Assembly (NCBI RefSeq): GCF_002211105.1
Contig: NZ_JPUA01000001.1
Location: 1-64,000 of the forward strand
Length of the DNA: 64,000 nt
Source: Halomonas campaniensis
Lineage (GTDB): Bacteria > Pseudomonadota > Gammaproteobacteria > Pseudomonadales > Halomonadaceae
Reading direction: 5' to 3'
Shown here: positions 1 through 8,391 of the stretch, one piece after another
How the letters are laid out: each line of letters begins with the position of its first letter
Numbering within the stretch: the stretch's first letter is position 1
The notes under the pieces: model-generated
The model's database searches: none
What the model was told of the DNA's origin: nothing
The model's input: only the letters and a program-made list of their open reading frames with translations
Position numbers and translations under genes: made by a program

Positions 1-2
1 AG

Positions 3-158
3 GCTTTTACACCTTATGCACCGCTGGTAACGCTTGGCGTCCCCGGCAGCGGATGCGTACTTTACGTACTCAAAGCCGGGTTGGCAAGCGGTTTTGTAGA
101 AAAATTACAGATTGTCCGCCATACGTGGATGAAAGCCCTTCGGCACCAGCCTGATTGA
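3..158 (+). CDS. possible C-terminal fragment of an unknown protein (5' end outside window)
   Basis: The frame is open from the window edge to a TGA at 156-158 and gives about 51 residues ending in HTWMKALRHQPD. I do not recognise the family. A second frame is open over nearly the same stretch, and part of the DNA can fold into an imperfect hairpin (31-90), so this could equally be non-coding leader DNA upstream of pyrB. No domain or catalytic motif is visible. Low confidence. Confidence 0.22.
   Translation, partial: AFTPYAPLVTLGVPGSGCVLYVLKAGLASGFVEKLQIVRHTWMKALRHQPD
31..90. other. imperfect long hairpin upstream of pyrB
   Basis: CGCTTG at 31-36 pairs with CAAGCG at 85-90, and CCCGGC at 42-47 pairs with GCCGGG at 75-80, separated by a small internal loop. 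The apical part carries a short GTAC/GTAC stem. There is no T-run, so it is not a standard terminator. It ends about 120 bp before the pyrB start and could be a leader structure or part of an upstream gene. Confidence 0.3.
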
Positions 159-211
159 CGGTTACACTAGCGCTATCTACCGCTCTTTCCACCACTGTGC
201 CGAGGATCGCT

Positions 212-1237
212 ATGAGCCACCACTTATTAACTGTCGACTCATTAAACCGCGAAAGCGTAGACCACTTACTGCGTGTGGCTGCGCGCATGGAGCCGATTGC
301 TCAGCGACGCCAGGTAACCCGAGTATTAGAAGGCGCCGTACTCGGTAATCTGTTTTTTGAAGCGAGTACCCGTACGCGAGTAAGCTTCAATGCTGCCTTT
401 TGCCGTTTGGGAGGCAGTGTGTGCGATACCACGGGCTTTACCTTCTCTTCCATGGCGAAGGGTGAATCGCTATACGATACCAGCCGCGTGATGAGTGGCT
501 ACTGCGATGCCATTGTCATGCGTCACCCTGATCAAGGTTCGGTGGCGGAGTTTGCCGCGGCGACCAATGTACCGGTGATTAATGGCGGCGACGGCCCTGG
601 GGAGCATCCCAGCCAGGCACTACTCGACCTGTATACGATTGACAAAGAGTTTCAACGCCTGGGTAAATCGCTGCCCGGTGCACACATCTTACTCACCGGC
701 GACTTGAAGTATGGCCGTACCGTACATTCACTGATTAAGCTTTTATCCCTTTATGACCCACTGCGCATTACCCTGGTGTCGCCGCCGGGCCTTGAGATGC
801 CTTCCAAACTGATTGACTTAGTAGCCTCTCGCGGCCACCGCATTGAGCAGCGAGATTCACTCGCTAGTGATTTTGCCGATTTAGATGTGGTGTACACCAC
901 GCGGATACAGAAGGAGCGCTTTACCGACGAGATGAATGAGAGCTTTCAGGGGCTCTCTGACGACTTTATGGTTAACCGCGATTTTCTCGATCACCGCTGC
1001 AGCCAAAGCACCATTGTGATGCACCCGCTGCCCAGGGATAGCCGCCCCGGCGCCAATGACTTAAACGTCGACCTTAACGGCGCCCCCCGTCTGGCGATTT
1101 TCCGTCAAACCGATAACGGTATCCCCGTGCGAATGGCGATTTTCGCGACGCTGCTCAATGTCGATGAACTAATCGAAAAAGAGCTACGCCCCGTACGCTG
1201 GTACGTACCCACCCAAACGGGCACGCTGGATCGATAA
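212..1237 (+). CDS. pyrB: aspartate carbamoyltransferase, catalytic subunit
   Basis: Joins carbamoyl phosphate and L-aspartate to give N-carbamoyl-L-aspartate, the committed step of pyrimidine synthesis in the cytoplasm. From the ATG at 212 the protein has 341 residues. The carbamoyl-phosphate loop STRTR is at residues 52-56, KGESLYDT near 83-90, HPSQ at 132-135 and HPLPR in the C-terminal half. The ATG at 212 is preferred over an in-frame TTG at 155 because GAGG lies about 6 nt upstream and the product then begins like other family members. It is somewhat longer than the E. coli chain of about 310 residues. No regulatory-subunit gene (pyrI) or inactive dihydroorotase gene is visible beside it. 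The next gene, ruvX, is convergent. Confidence 0.95.
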   Translation: MSHHLLTVDSLNRESVDHLLRVAARMEPIAQRRQVTRVLEGAVLGNLFFEASTRTRVSFNAAFCRLGGSVCDTTGFTFSSMAKGESLYDTSRVMSGYCDAIVMRHPDQGSVAEFAAATNVPVINGGDGPGEHPSQALLDLYTIDKEFQRLGKSLPGAHILLTGDLKYGRTVHSLIKLLSLYDPLRITLVSPPGLEMPSKLIDLVASRGHRIEQRDSLASDFADLDVVYTTRIQKERFTDEMNESFQGLSDDFMVNRDFLDHRCSQSTIVMHPLPRDSRPGANDLNVDLNGAPRLAIFRQTDNGIPVRMAIFATLLNVDELIEKELRPVRWYVPTQTGTLDR

Positions 1238-1273
1238 AGCGCAAAGGTTAAGGAGAGGAATTCAAGACAGGCA

Positions 1274-1729
1274 TTATAGAGAGAGGCGCCCGCCAGGCAG
1301 GCCTTCCTGGTGGGCGAACCAGCCTTCAAGAATAAGAATAGCCGCGATGCCATCGACACTGTCCTGACGATAGTTGCCTTTATGCCCCGCCTCGCGAGCG
1401 ATCATTTTTGCTTCCCGCGTGGTGCCACGCTCGTCTACCATTTCACATGGCTTGCCAAAACGGCCATGTAAACGATTTCCGAACTTGCGAGCGCGGGTGC
1501 TCATCTCTGATTCGCTACCATCCATATTCAGTGGTAGCCCCACCACTAACAGATCCGGCTGCCACTCGTTAAGCAACCGCGCCACCATATTCCAGTCGGG
1601 GATTCCATCCCGCGCCGTCAGGGGGGGAAGTTCGCGGGCGCTGCGCAGTAGCTCGTTGCCCACCGCCACACCGATACGCCGAGTGCCGTAGTCAAAGGCC
1701 AGGATTAAGCGCTGCCTCGCTTCGGCCAT
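1274..1729 (-). CDS. ruvX: YqgF/RuvX-family RNase H-fold nuclease (pre-16S rRNA maturation)
   Basis: A 151-residue protein of the YqgF family. The family is annotated as a putative Holliday junction resolvase and is linked in E. coli to maturation of the 16S rRNA 5' end. The RNase H-like fold shows in AFDYGTRRIGVAVG with D13, in VDERGTTREA (acidic residues near 99-100) and in DSVDGIAA (D126), which together would form the metal-binding acidic site. Its start abuts the end of yqgE (both at 1729), and gshB lies upstream, so gshB-yqgE-ruvX read as one leftward operon, an arrangement common in gammaproteobacteria. Length is typical. Confidence 0.93.
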   Translation of the reverse strand: MAEARQRLILAFDYGTRRIGVAVGNELLRSARELPPLTARDGIPDWNMVARLLNEWQPDLLVVGLPLNMDGSESEMSTRARKFGNRLHGRFGKPCEMVDERGTTREAKMIAREAGHKGNYRQDSVDGIAAILILEGWFAHQEGLPGGRLSL

Positions 1730-2286
1730 CAGGCGTGCCCCGCGTCTCGGGTCATTAGGTTAAGATCAATACCCAGCAAACCTGCCGCCGCGGTTAAGCG
1801 TTCAACGGGCGGGGTATTGAAGAGCACGCTGCCCTCGGCTTCTACCGTTAGCCAGCTGTTCTCCTTTAGCTCCTCTTCCAATTGCCCTACTTCCCAGCCC
1901 GCGCAACCTAAGCAAACTAAAAAGTGCTCTGGCCCCTCGCCGGCAGCAAAGGCCTGGAGAATATCCAGCGAAGTGGTCAATGCAATGCCATCCTCCACCT
2001 GGATACTCGAATCCCACTGCTGGCTATCGCCAACATGCAGAATGAAGCCACGGTCTTTATGCATCGGCCCGCCGTAATAAACCGGCGCATTACGGTGCGG
2101 ACTTGTTTCACCGCCTAATTCCAGCTGATCAAACAGTGCATCGAGCGTGATCTCTAACGGTCGGTTAGTAATCACCCCCATGCAGCCATTGTTATCGTGA
2201 TCGCAAAGATAGATAAGACTACCGGCAAAATTAGGATCTTCTAAATGCGGCATGGCCATTAGAAAGTGATGTTTCAAACTTTGCAT
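1729..2286 (-). CDS. yqgE: YqgE/AlgH family protein
   Basis: A 185-residue YqgE/AlgH (UPF0301) protein of unresolved biochemical role; the Pseudomonas homologue was first described as an alginate regulator. Family features visible are the N-terminal HHFLMAMPHLEDPNFAGSL, the GVITNRPL segment and a central YYGGPM. I start it at the ATG at 2286, with GGGAG about 5 nt upstream, rather than at the in-frame ATG at 2322. The extra 12 codons would be a low-complexity MPAGMPAG stretch encoded by a hairpin, unlike other family members. It sits between gshB and ruvX and is probably cotranscribed with them. Confidence 0.9.
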   Translation of the reverse strand: MQSLKHHFLMAMPHLEDPNFAGSLIYLCDHDNNGCMGVITNRPLEITLDALFDQLELGGETSPHRNAPVYYGGPMHKDRGFILHVGDSQQWDSSIQVEDGIALTTSLDILQAFAAGEGPEHFLVCLGCAGWEVGQLEEELKENSWLTVEAEGSVLFNTPPVERLTAAAGLLGIDLNLMTRDAGHA

Positions 2287-2298
2287 GCGTCTCCCACT

Positions 2299-2320
2299 GC
2301 CTGCCGGCATCCCGGCAGGC
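2299..2320. repeat. 9-bp inverted repeat in the gshB-yqgE gap
   Basis: GCCTGCCGG (2299-2307) and CCGGCAGGC (2312-2320) form a perfect 9-bp stem with a 4-nt loop, about 13 nt upstream of the yqgE start. No T-run follows on the minus strand, so it is more likely an mRNA processing or stability hairpin within the operon than a terminator. Confidence 0.55.
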
Positions 2321-2358
2321 ATAGCGTAATAAGTGTCATTATAAGAGTTAAGCCGTGC

Positions 2359-3315
2359 TTAGGCTAAGCGACGCTCGATAGCATCCAGTAGCGAACCGGC
2401 AATATTGGTGCCCCGCTGATCATCAATTTCACGCACGCAGGTAGGGCTGGTGACGTTGATTTCAGTAATATAGTCACCGATGACGTCTAGACCCACGAAC
2501 ATTAGCCCCTTTTCACGAATCATTGGCTGTACCTGCTCAATTAGCCAGTGATCACGATCGGTAAGCTCGCGGCTAACACCCCGCCCACCGGCGGCTAAAT
2601 TGCCACGAGTCTCGCCCGCCGAGGGTATACGCGCCAACCCAAAGGGAACGGGCTCACCATCGACCAACAAGATACGCGTATCGCCATCCTTAATTTCCGG
2701 CAGGTAGCGCTGGGCCATAATTTGCCGCTGGCCGCGCAAGGTAAGCTGCTCAATGACCGCGCCGATATTACGGCCTTCCGGGCCAATATGGAAAATACCG
2801 GTGCCGCCCATGCCATCCAGAGGCTTGAAGATGACGTCGCCGTGCTCCGCGTGGAAGGCGCGCAGCACATCATCTCGGCTGGCCACGAGCGTCGGCGCGC
2901 AGCACTGTGGAAACTGTTGCGCAAACAGCTTCTCATTACACTGCAACAGCGCTGCCGTGGGGTTAACCACCAGCACACCCTCACGTTCCGCAAAACCTAA
3001 TAAATGCACGGCATTAGTAAAATCGGCATCGACGGGCGGGTCTTTACGCATCAGCACCACATCCAGCTCAACCAGCGGTCGCGCTGAGGGTTCGCCTAAA
3101 TCGTACCAGTGGTTCGGATCACGATGCACCGTTAACGGCCGCATACGTGCGTAGGCTTGCCCTGCATTCAAGAAAAGATCCTCCTGCTCCATATAGTGCA
3201 GGGTGTAGCCGCGATCCTGGGCGGCCCATAGCATGGCCATGGTGGTGTCTTTCTTGTAAGCGATGTCGCTGATGGGATCCATCACAACGCCGAGCTGCAG
3301 ATTTGATTGGCTCAT
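2359..3315 (-). CDS. gshB: glutathione synthetase
   Basis: ATP-grasp ligase that adds glycine to gamma-glutamylcysteine in the second step of glutathione synthesis. The 318-residue product is close to the E. coli length (about 315). The N-terminal LGVVMDPISDI, the central DVIFKPLDGMGGTGIF glycine-rich ATP-grasp loop and the C-terminal FVGLDVIGDYITEINVTSPT segment are characteristic. The start chosen is the ATG at 3315; the upstream extension to 3378 has no family character. It heads the leftward gshB-yqgE-ruvX group, with a short gap holding an inverted repeat. Confidence 0.94.
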   Translation of the reverse strand: MSQSNLQLGVVMDPISDIAYKKDTTMAMLWAAQDRGYTLHYMEQEDLFLNAGQAYARMRPLTVHRDPNHWYDLGEPSARPLVELDVVLMRKDPPVDADFTNAVHLLGFAEREGVLVVNPTAALLQCNEKLFAQQFPQCCAPTLVASRDDVLRAFHAEHGDVIFKPLDGMGGTGIFHIGPEGRNIGAVIEQLTLRGQRQIMAQRYLPEIKDGDTRILLVDGEPVPFGLARIPSAGETRGNLAAGGRGVSRELTDRDHWLIEQVQPMIREKGLMFVGLDVIGDYITEINVTSPTCVREIDDQRGTNIAGSLLDAIERRLA

Positions 3316-3391
3316 CGGGGCACTATCCAAACATGAACAATAGAGGCCCAGTATGCCGCACTGCCCGCTAGGCTCCAACTGCCCTAGCTCA

Positions 3392-4084
3392 CTACTCGCT
3401 GAGCGCGCCAGGCACTAAACGAATAGCGTCAGGCTCCAGGGTAATTAACTGCTGCTTATAAAGCCGTCCAATGGCCTGTTTATAGGCGCTTTTACTCACC
3501 CCTAAACGGGCCTTAACTTCATGAGCAGGGCTTTTATCCCCCAGCGCCAAATAGCCGCCGCTTTCACGCAATGCCTGCAGTATCTTATCGCCCACCACAT
3601 CTAAACGAGCAGCACCTGGCGGTAGCAGCGAGATATTTAGGCGACCATCATCACGGCGCTGCTTTACATAGCCCTTGACTGATTGGCCACGGCGCAATGG
3701 TTGAGTGACGTCGTCCTGGTAAATAAGGCCCCAGTAGCGGTGATTCACCACCACCTTCATACCCAGATCAGTACGCTCCGCCACCACGACGGCGACTTCG
3801 TCACCCTTTTCCATGGCCCAGGCGTCATCGGTCAAAAAACGATCCAGCTTCATCGACGCCACTGGCCGCCCCTGGTCGTCGCTGTACAGCATGACCAACA
3901 CACGTTTGCCGGGATCAGGGCGAAAGTGCTGCTCGCTAAACGGCAGCAACACATCTTTCGGCTGCCCCCACTGCAAAAACGCGCCGATGTTATTGACGGC
4001 CGTGACCGTTAGGTACGCCACTTCTCCCAACTGGGCGGCTGCATCGCTGGCGGATCGGGGGGATGAGTTTGACTCACGCACCAT
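3392..4084 (-). CDS. CvfB-like S1-domain RNA-binding protein
   Basis: A 230-residue protein resembling CvfB/YitL, which carry tandem S1-like OB folds and a C-terminal winged helix and bind RNA. The N-terminal S1 segment reads VNNIGAFLQWGQPKDVLLPFSEQ. A second S1-like part holds VVNHRYWGLIYQDDVTQPLRRGQ, followed by VKGYVKQRRDDGRLNISL. The C-terminal LGVSKSAYKQAIGRLYKQQLI looks like the winged helix. In Staphylococcus aureus CvfB affects virulence gene expression; the role in this organism is not known. It lies just upstream of gshB on the same strand, and cotranscription is possible. Confidence 0.8.
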   Translation of the reverse strand: MVRESNSSPRSASDAAAQLGEVAYLTVTAVNNIGAFLQWGQPKDVLLPFSEQHFRPDPGKRVLVMLYSDDQGRPVASMKLDRFLTDDAWAMEKGDEVAVVVAERTDLGMKVVVNHRYWGLIYQDDVTQPLRRGQSVKGYVKQRRDDGRLNISLLPPGAARLDVVGDKILQALRESGGYLALGDKSPAHEVKARLGVSKSAYKQAIGRLYKQQLITLEPDAIRLVPGALSE

Positions 4085-4256
4085 GGGTAACGTCCTTCAA
4101 GGAAATAGACCAACATTATGGTGCCTGACACCCACAGGGCAAAGCGAGATAGCATCTTTTAGTGGTTGAAAGCATGCCTGACGCCTGAAAAAGCAAACAC
4201 TCCACAACCTGCTACTATCAAAAACACTAGACAAAATTAGGCGTAGGGGGGCGAAC

Positions 4257-5885
4257 ATGGAAGGGTTCACGCTTTTTGATACGGTCGTTTTGATTGGTTA
4301 CATCAGCTTAATCGCCTGGATTGGTTCACGCTTCGGTAAAGATCAGCATAACCCTGAGGACTATTTTCTAGGCGGCCGCAAAATCCCTGGCTGGGCCATC
4401 GGTCTTTCGGTTATGGCAACCCAAGCCAGCGCGATCACCTTTATCGGGGCGCCGGGCTGGGGCTTCGAAGGTGGTCTTGAACGCTTGGTGACCTTTATCA
4501 ATGTGCCCCTAGCCATGATTGTATTGATTTTGGTGCTGGTGCCTATTTTTCACCGTGCAGGCATCTACAGTATCTACGAACTGCTGGAGCGTCGTTTCGG
4601 CCCAGCGACGCGAACCCTTACCGCCCTGCTGTTTCTAATTGCCCGCGGCCTAGCCACGGGCGTGGTGCTCTATGCGCCAGCCCTCGTGCTTGCCGTAGTA
4701 ACCGGCTGGAGCGTTAACCTCACCATTATCATTATGGCGGTACTAGCCATCACTTATACCGTGATGGGCGGTATCAGCGCGGTAATTTGGACCGATGTGG
4801 TGCAAATGTTCGTACTCTGGCTTGGCGCACTGTTAAGCATCTTCTTTTTAGTCACCAGCCTGCCTGACGGTTGGGGCGATGTCTTCGACTTCGGCGCGGC
4901 CAGCGGCATGTTCAACGCCATCGACTTGTCCTTCGACCCCAGCGTAACCTACTCGCTATGGGCCGGGCTGTTCGGTGGCTTTTTCCTCCATGTGGCCTAC
5001 TTCGGCACCGACCAGAGCCAAATTCAGCGCGTGCTCTCCAGCCCATCAGTGCTTGATGCTCAGCGCTCGCTGCTGATCGGCGGCTACTTGCTGATTCCCC
5101 AGATGCTGCTGTTTCTATTTATTGGCGTCATCCTGGCCACCTATTACCAGCAGCATGGGCTAACGCCCCCCGAGGATCTTAATGAGCTGCTACCCCGCTA
5201 TGTGGTCAGTGCCTTTCCCTCAGGTATGGCCGGGCTGGTAATTGCTGGGGTGTTTGCCGCAGCGATGTCGAGTCTCGACTCGGCGCTCAACTCGCTTTCG
5301 GCGGTGACCGTGCGGGATTTTTATAGTCGCTATATCAAACCCAATGCCAGCGATGCTCACTATCTGAAAGCATCACGAATGGCCACCATATTTTGGGGTC
5401 TTTATGCCACCCTGTTTGCTTTCTTCGCCGGTAATCTTGGCCCGGTGATAGAGGCGGTCAACCAAATCGGCTCGTGGTTTTACGGGGCGCTACTGGGTAC
5501 CTTCCTATTGGCTATTTTTAGCCACCGCTCCAACGCACGGGGAGCGATGGCCGGGCTGATTGCCGGCATGCTCTCCGTATGGTGCGTCTCTTCGCTACTC
5601 GATATCTCGTGGCTGTATAACAACACGGTCGGTGTAGCAGTTTCGATGAGCGTTGGCTATCTCGTTAGCCTGTCAGCACCTGCACCCAGCCAAGATCAGT
5701 TAAGCGATGTGATGATGGCCGAAGCGGCGCCGGATATGCAGGCCGTGCTGGCGGCCAGAGCCGATAATGCCGAGGTGATTGGCAAGGAGGCGCGGTTAAC
5801 CCGTCGTCGCTGTATCGGCCTATTCGCTTGGTTTTGTCTCATGCTGGGCATGCTAGCGCTGCTGCAGGGGTGGGCAAATGGCTGA
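4257..5885 (+). CDS. sodium:solute symporter (SSS family), substrate unknown
   Basis: A 542-residue inner-membrane transporter with about 13 hydrophobic segments. The N-terminal NPEDYFLGGRKIPGWAIGLSVMA and the GAPGWGFEGG region are typical of SSS proteins (proline/pantothenate/sialic acid/iodide-type symporters), as is the later AAAMSSLDSALNSLSAVTVRDFY. Coupling to Na+ is expected from the family and would suit a salt-loving host. The substrate cannot be read from the sequence. The C-terminus has a loop rich in Ala and charged residues and then a last membrane segment. The stop overlaps the start of the next gene by 8 nt, so the two are likely translated together. Confidence 0.88.
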   Translation: MEGFTLFDTVVLIGYISLIAWIGSRFGKDQHNPEDYFLGGRKIPGWAIGLSVMATQASAITFIGAPGWGFEGGLERLVTFINVPLAMIVLILVLVPIFHRAGIYSIYELLERRFGPATRTLTALLFLIARGLATGVVLYAPALVLAVVTGWSVNLTIIIMAVLAITYTVMGGISAVIWTDVVQMFVLWLGALLSIFFLVTSLPDGWGDVFDFGAASGMFNAIDLSFDPSVTYSLWAGLFGGFFLHVAYFGTDQSQIQRVLSSPSVLDAQRSLLIGGYLLIPQMLLFLFIGVILATYYQQHGLTPPEDLNELLPRYVVSAFPSGMAGLVIAGVFAAAMSSLDSALNSLSAVTVRDFYSRYIKPNASDAHYLKASRMATIFWGLYATLFAFFAGNLGPVIEAVNQIGSWFYGALLGTFLLAIFSHRSNARGAMAGLIAGMLSVWCVSSLLDISWLYNNTVGVAVSMSVGYLVSLSAPAPSQDQLSDVMMAEAAPDMQAVLAARADNAEVIGKEARLTRRRCIGLFAWFCLMLGMLALLQGWANG

Positions 5886-6426
5886 GCATCTAATACTTTC
5901 CAGGCAGATTGACGAAGAGGCCGCCAAAAAGCGACTACAGCGCCTGGGCGCAACGGCCTGCGAGCCTGCTTGGGTCAGCCTCTGGGCGGCAGCGTTAGGG
6001 CTGCCAAATGGCACACCAGGTGCTTGGTTACTCTCCGCACAGAAAATGCGCCGGGCGCTGCTAATAGTGGGTGCTGAACTGCCCGCTCAGACCACTGCCA
6101 TCGATACTGAGCTTAGAATTGAGAGCGGTCTGCCGCCAACGCCAGAAGCGCTGAACCGACTGTGGCTATGGGAGCGCATGGCGACACCTCGCCATTGGCG
6201 AATTCAGGTGCTGGATAGCGCACCAACGTCAATATGGTTGCCCTGCTGGCTGGGCTATGCGCGTGGCCGGCAACACCGCTTGCTGGTAATCAGTGGCCTG
6301 TCAGGTGAACCGCTGCCGATGCTTAAACCCATCGTGCTTAAGGGCCTTGAGCAGGCATATCGAAATGGATCGGAATCAGAGACAAAGAGTTCAGGGGTAA
6401 ACAAACGAAGGGAAAAAGCAGTTTGA
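5878..6426 (+). CDS. hypothetical protein, translationally coupled to the symporter gene
   Basis: A 182-residue soluble protein that I do not recognise. It has no obvious signal peptide or membrane segment. It is rich in Leu, Ala, Arg and Trp (several W in contexts such as LWLWERMATPRHW) and ends in a charged, probably disordered tail. The ATG lies inside the end of the symporter gene in another frame, a typical operon overlap, so it probably works with or is co-regulated with that transporter. Function unknown. Confidence 0.7.
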   Translation: MAEHLILSRQIDEEAAKKRLQRLGATACEPAWVSLWAAALGLPNGTPGAWLLSAQKMRRALLIVGAELPAQTTAIDTELRIESGLPPTPEALNRLWLWERMATPRHWRIQVLDSAPTSIWLPCWLGYARGRQHRLLVISGLSGEPLPMLKPIVLKGLEQAYRNGSESETKSSGVNKRREKAV

Positions 6427-6451
6427 TAAGGCCTTGGCAGGTAGTAAGTAC

Positions 6452-7219
6452 TTACAAATCGCCAAAGTAGTGCTGCAGCAGCGAAAGTGCCACAACAGGA
6501 GCCGTCTCTGTACGCAACACCCGCGGGCCGAGAGTCAGCGGCGTAAAGCCAGCGGTTTGGGCAGCGGCAATATCACTCTCGCTTAAACCGCCTTCAGGGC
6601 CGATAAGCAGCGCTACCGACGCCGGGCGGTCTTGGCGATCAAACGCATTGCCGGTCGCTAGATGCAACATCAAGCGCAGCGGCTCCTGACGCGCTTCAAG
6701 CCATGTTGATAACGGCATCGGTGAATGCACTTGGGGCACCACCGCACGACCACTCTGCTCGCAAGCGCTAGCAGCCACCGCCTGCCAGTGGGCGAGCTTT
6801 TTATCTTCACGGTCGCCCTTTAAGCGAACGTCACCGCGCTCGGTATACAGCGGAGTAATCGCCGCAACGCCCAACTCGACGGCCTTCTGAATGGCGTAAT
6901 CCATTCGGTCGCCTTTAGAGATGGCCTGGCCTAAATGGACAGACAGCGGCGATTCACCACTGCCCGACCATACCGCTTCGACCCGCGCTAGCGTCTGCTT
7001 GCGGCTAACTTCCGCCAAGCGCACCCCCGCCTCAAGACCTTGGCCGTCAAATAGCACCAGCGGCGCGCCTTCACCCATGCGCAATACGCGGGTGATATGG
7101 CGCGCCGGGCCGTCAGGCAGTACGACGTCACTGCCTGCTACGAAAGCAGCAGGCACATAGAGTCGTGGCATTTTGCCATGCCGAGCATACCAATCAGCGG
7201 CGTGCGTTTCAGACGACAT
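6452..7219 (-). CDS. rsmE: 16S rRNA (uracil-1498-N3)-methyltransferase
   Basis: A SPOUT-class methyltransferase, 255 residues, that methylates U1498 of 16S rRNA using S-adenosylmethionine. The N-terminal PUA-like domain is seen in RLYVPAAFVAGSDVVLPDGPARHITRVLRMGEG (given by its ends, about residues 19-51). The C-terminal trefoil-knot signature includes LLIGPEGGLSESDI near residue 205, LGPRVLRTETAP near 231 and a final ALSLLQHYFGDL. The gene lies 3 nt after secB on the same strand. Confidence 0.94.
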   Translation of the reverse strand: MSSETHAADWYARHGKMPRLYVPAAFVAGSDVVLPDGPARHITRVLRMGEGAPLVLFDGQGLEAGVRLAEVSRKQTLARVEAVWSGSGESPLSVHLGQAISKGDRMDYAIQKAVELGVAAITPLYTERGDVRLKGDREDKKLAHWQAVAASACEQSGRAVVPQVHSPMPLSTWLEARQEPLRLMLHLATGNAFDRQDRPASVALLIGPEGGLSESDIAAAQTAGFTPLTLGPRVLRTETAPVVALSLLQHYFGDL

Positions 7220-7222
7220 CGC

Positions 7223-7723
7223 TTAGTGGGTATTCTCTTCTGCTTGCTTGGCTTCGCGCTGCTTACGCTGGGCGTACATCGCTTCGAAGTTAACCGGTGC
7301 CAGCATCAGCGGCGGGAAACCGCCACGGTTGACCAAGTTATCCACGCACTCGCGGGCATAGGGGAACAGCAGGTTAGGGCAGAAGGCACCTAGAGTCTGA
7401 TCCAACTGCGCACCTTCAATACCGGCAATACGGAAAAGGCCTGCCTGCTCCACTTCCGCTAGGAAAGAGGTAGTGCCAGTTTCGTTGTCGTTCACCTGGG
7501 CAGTGACTTTGACCACCACTTCATACTGGTCATCAGCAATTTTAGTGCTGGTGGTATTAAGATCCAGGTTCACCTTGGGTTTGAACGCCTGCTTGAACAC
7601 CGAGGGCGAATTAGGCGCTTCAAAGGAAATATCTTTTACATAAATACGCTGCAGCGAAAATTTGAGCTGCGGTTTTTCGTCCGCCGCGGCGCCTGCCTGC
7701 GGGGTGTTGTTATCTTCCGCCAT
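7223..7723 (-). CDS. secB: protein-export chaperone SecB
   Basis: A 166-residue tetrameric chaperone that holds preproteins unfolded and delivers them to SecA for export. Family signatures are FSLQRIYVKDISFEAPNSP near residue 23, KPKVNLDLNTTSTKI, and the C-terminal CPNLLFPYARECVDNLVNRGGFPPLMLAPVNFEAMY block (given by its ends). The N-terminus is slightly extended with an Ala-rich acidic stretch. The rhodanese-secB order followed by divergent gpmI matches the E. coli yibN-secB-gpmM neighbourhood. Confidence 0.96.
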   Translation of the reverse strand: MAEDNNTPQAGAAADEKPQLKFSLQRIYVKDISFEAPNSPSVFKQAFKPKVNLDLNTTSTKIADDQYEVVVKVTAQVNDNETGTTSFLAEVEQAGLFRIAGIEGAQLDQTLGAFCPNLLFPYARECVDNLVNRGGFPPLMLAPVNFEAMYAQRKQREAKQAEENTH

Positions 7724-7764
7724 GAGAAAACTCCTGATTGTTGATTAAATAAAGCTAGCGTTGA

Positions 7765-8196
7765 TTACTTTTTAACCACCGGAAGGCCGTCGCCTTGCCA
7801 CTGCACCATACCGCCTCTCAACTTGTAAGCGCGTTCAAAGCCTGCTTTGGTGAGCTTGGCCTGTGCGGCGCCAGAACTCTGGCCGTGCTTGCATACCACG
7901 ATGATCGGCTGGGCTTTCACTTTATCCAGTTCGTTCATGCGGCTATCGAGGTTGCTCTGCGGAATGTTGCGCGCCCCCGCGATATGCCCGGCTTTGAAGT
8001 CTTTGTTTTCACGGATATCCAGCACCACCGCGTCTTCACGGTTGATAAGCTGAGTGGCCTGCGAGGCGGTCAGTGCATTGGTGGAGGCGCTGCGCGTTTC
8101 ATAAATAATCCACGCTATCAGCACCAGCAAAAATGCCCCAACTAGCAGGGGGTGGTTCTGTACGAATTCGAACACCTGATCGATCATCGCGAACAC
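7765..8196 (-). CDS. membrane-anchored rhodanese-like protein (YibN type)
   Basis: A 143-residue protein with an N-terminal membrane helix (about residues 17-32) and a single rhodanese domain. The catalytic cysteine C102 is present in VVCKHGQSSG, so sulfurtransferase chemistry is possible. The domain also shows VVLDIRENKDFKAGHIAGARNIP. Homologues (YibN in E. coli) sit beside secB as here. The physiological sulfur acceptor is not known. Translation may start at the first ATG or three codons later. About 195 bp separate it from the divergent gpmI; this space should hold both promoters. Confidence 0.88.
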   Translation of the reverse strand: MFAMIDQVFEFVQNHPLLVGAFLLVLIAWIIYETRSASTNALTASQATQLINREDAVVLDIRENKDFKAGHIAGARNIPQSNLDSRMNELDKVKAQPIIVVCKHGQSSGAAQAKLTKAGFERAYKLRGGMVQWQGDGLPVVKK

Positions 8197-8391
8197 AATC
8201 TCTTGGTCTATGCAGAAAAAAGCGGCCTAACCGCTGCCAAAACGCGACAAGTATACACGTCAGATAGCTTCCCGCGCAGGCCTAACTCATGACGCCTGGC
8301 AGTTGCCTGCGTTATGATGCCCCAAGCGTGCGCCTGTCGCGACCCCGAATTTTCGAGTCGTTCGGCTTGCCAATCTTAACGAGGTTTTTTT

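Noticed and set aside
5696..5953. Minus-strand 85-residue ORF over the end of the symporter gene
   Set aside because: It lies in the shadow of two well-supported plus-strand genes and has no ribosome site or family resemblance.
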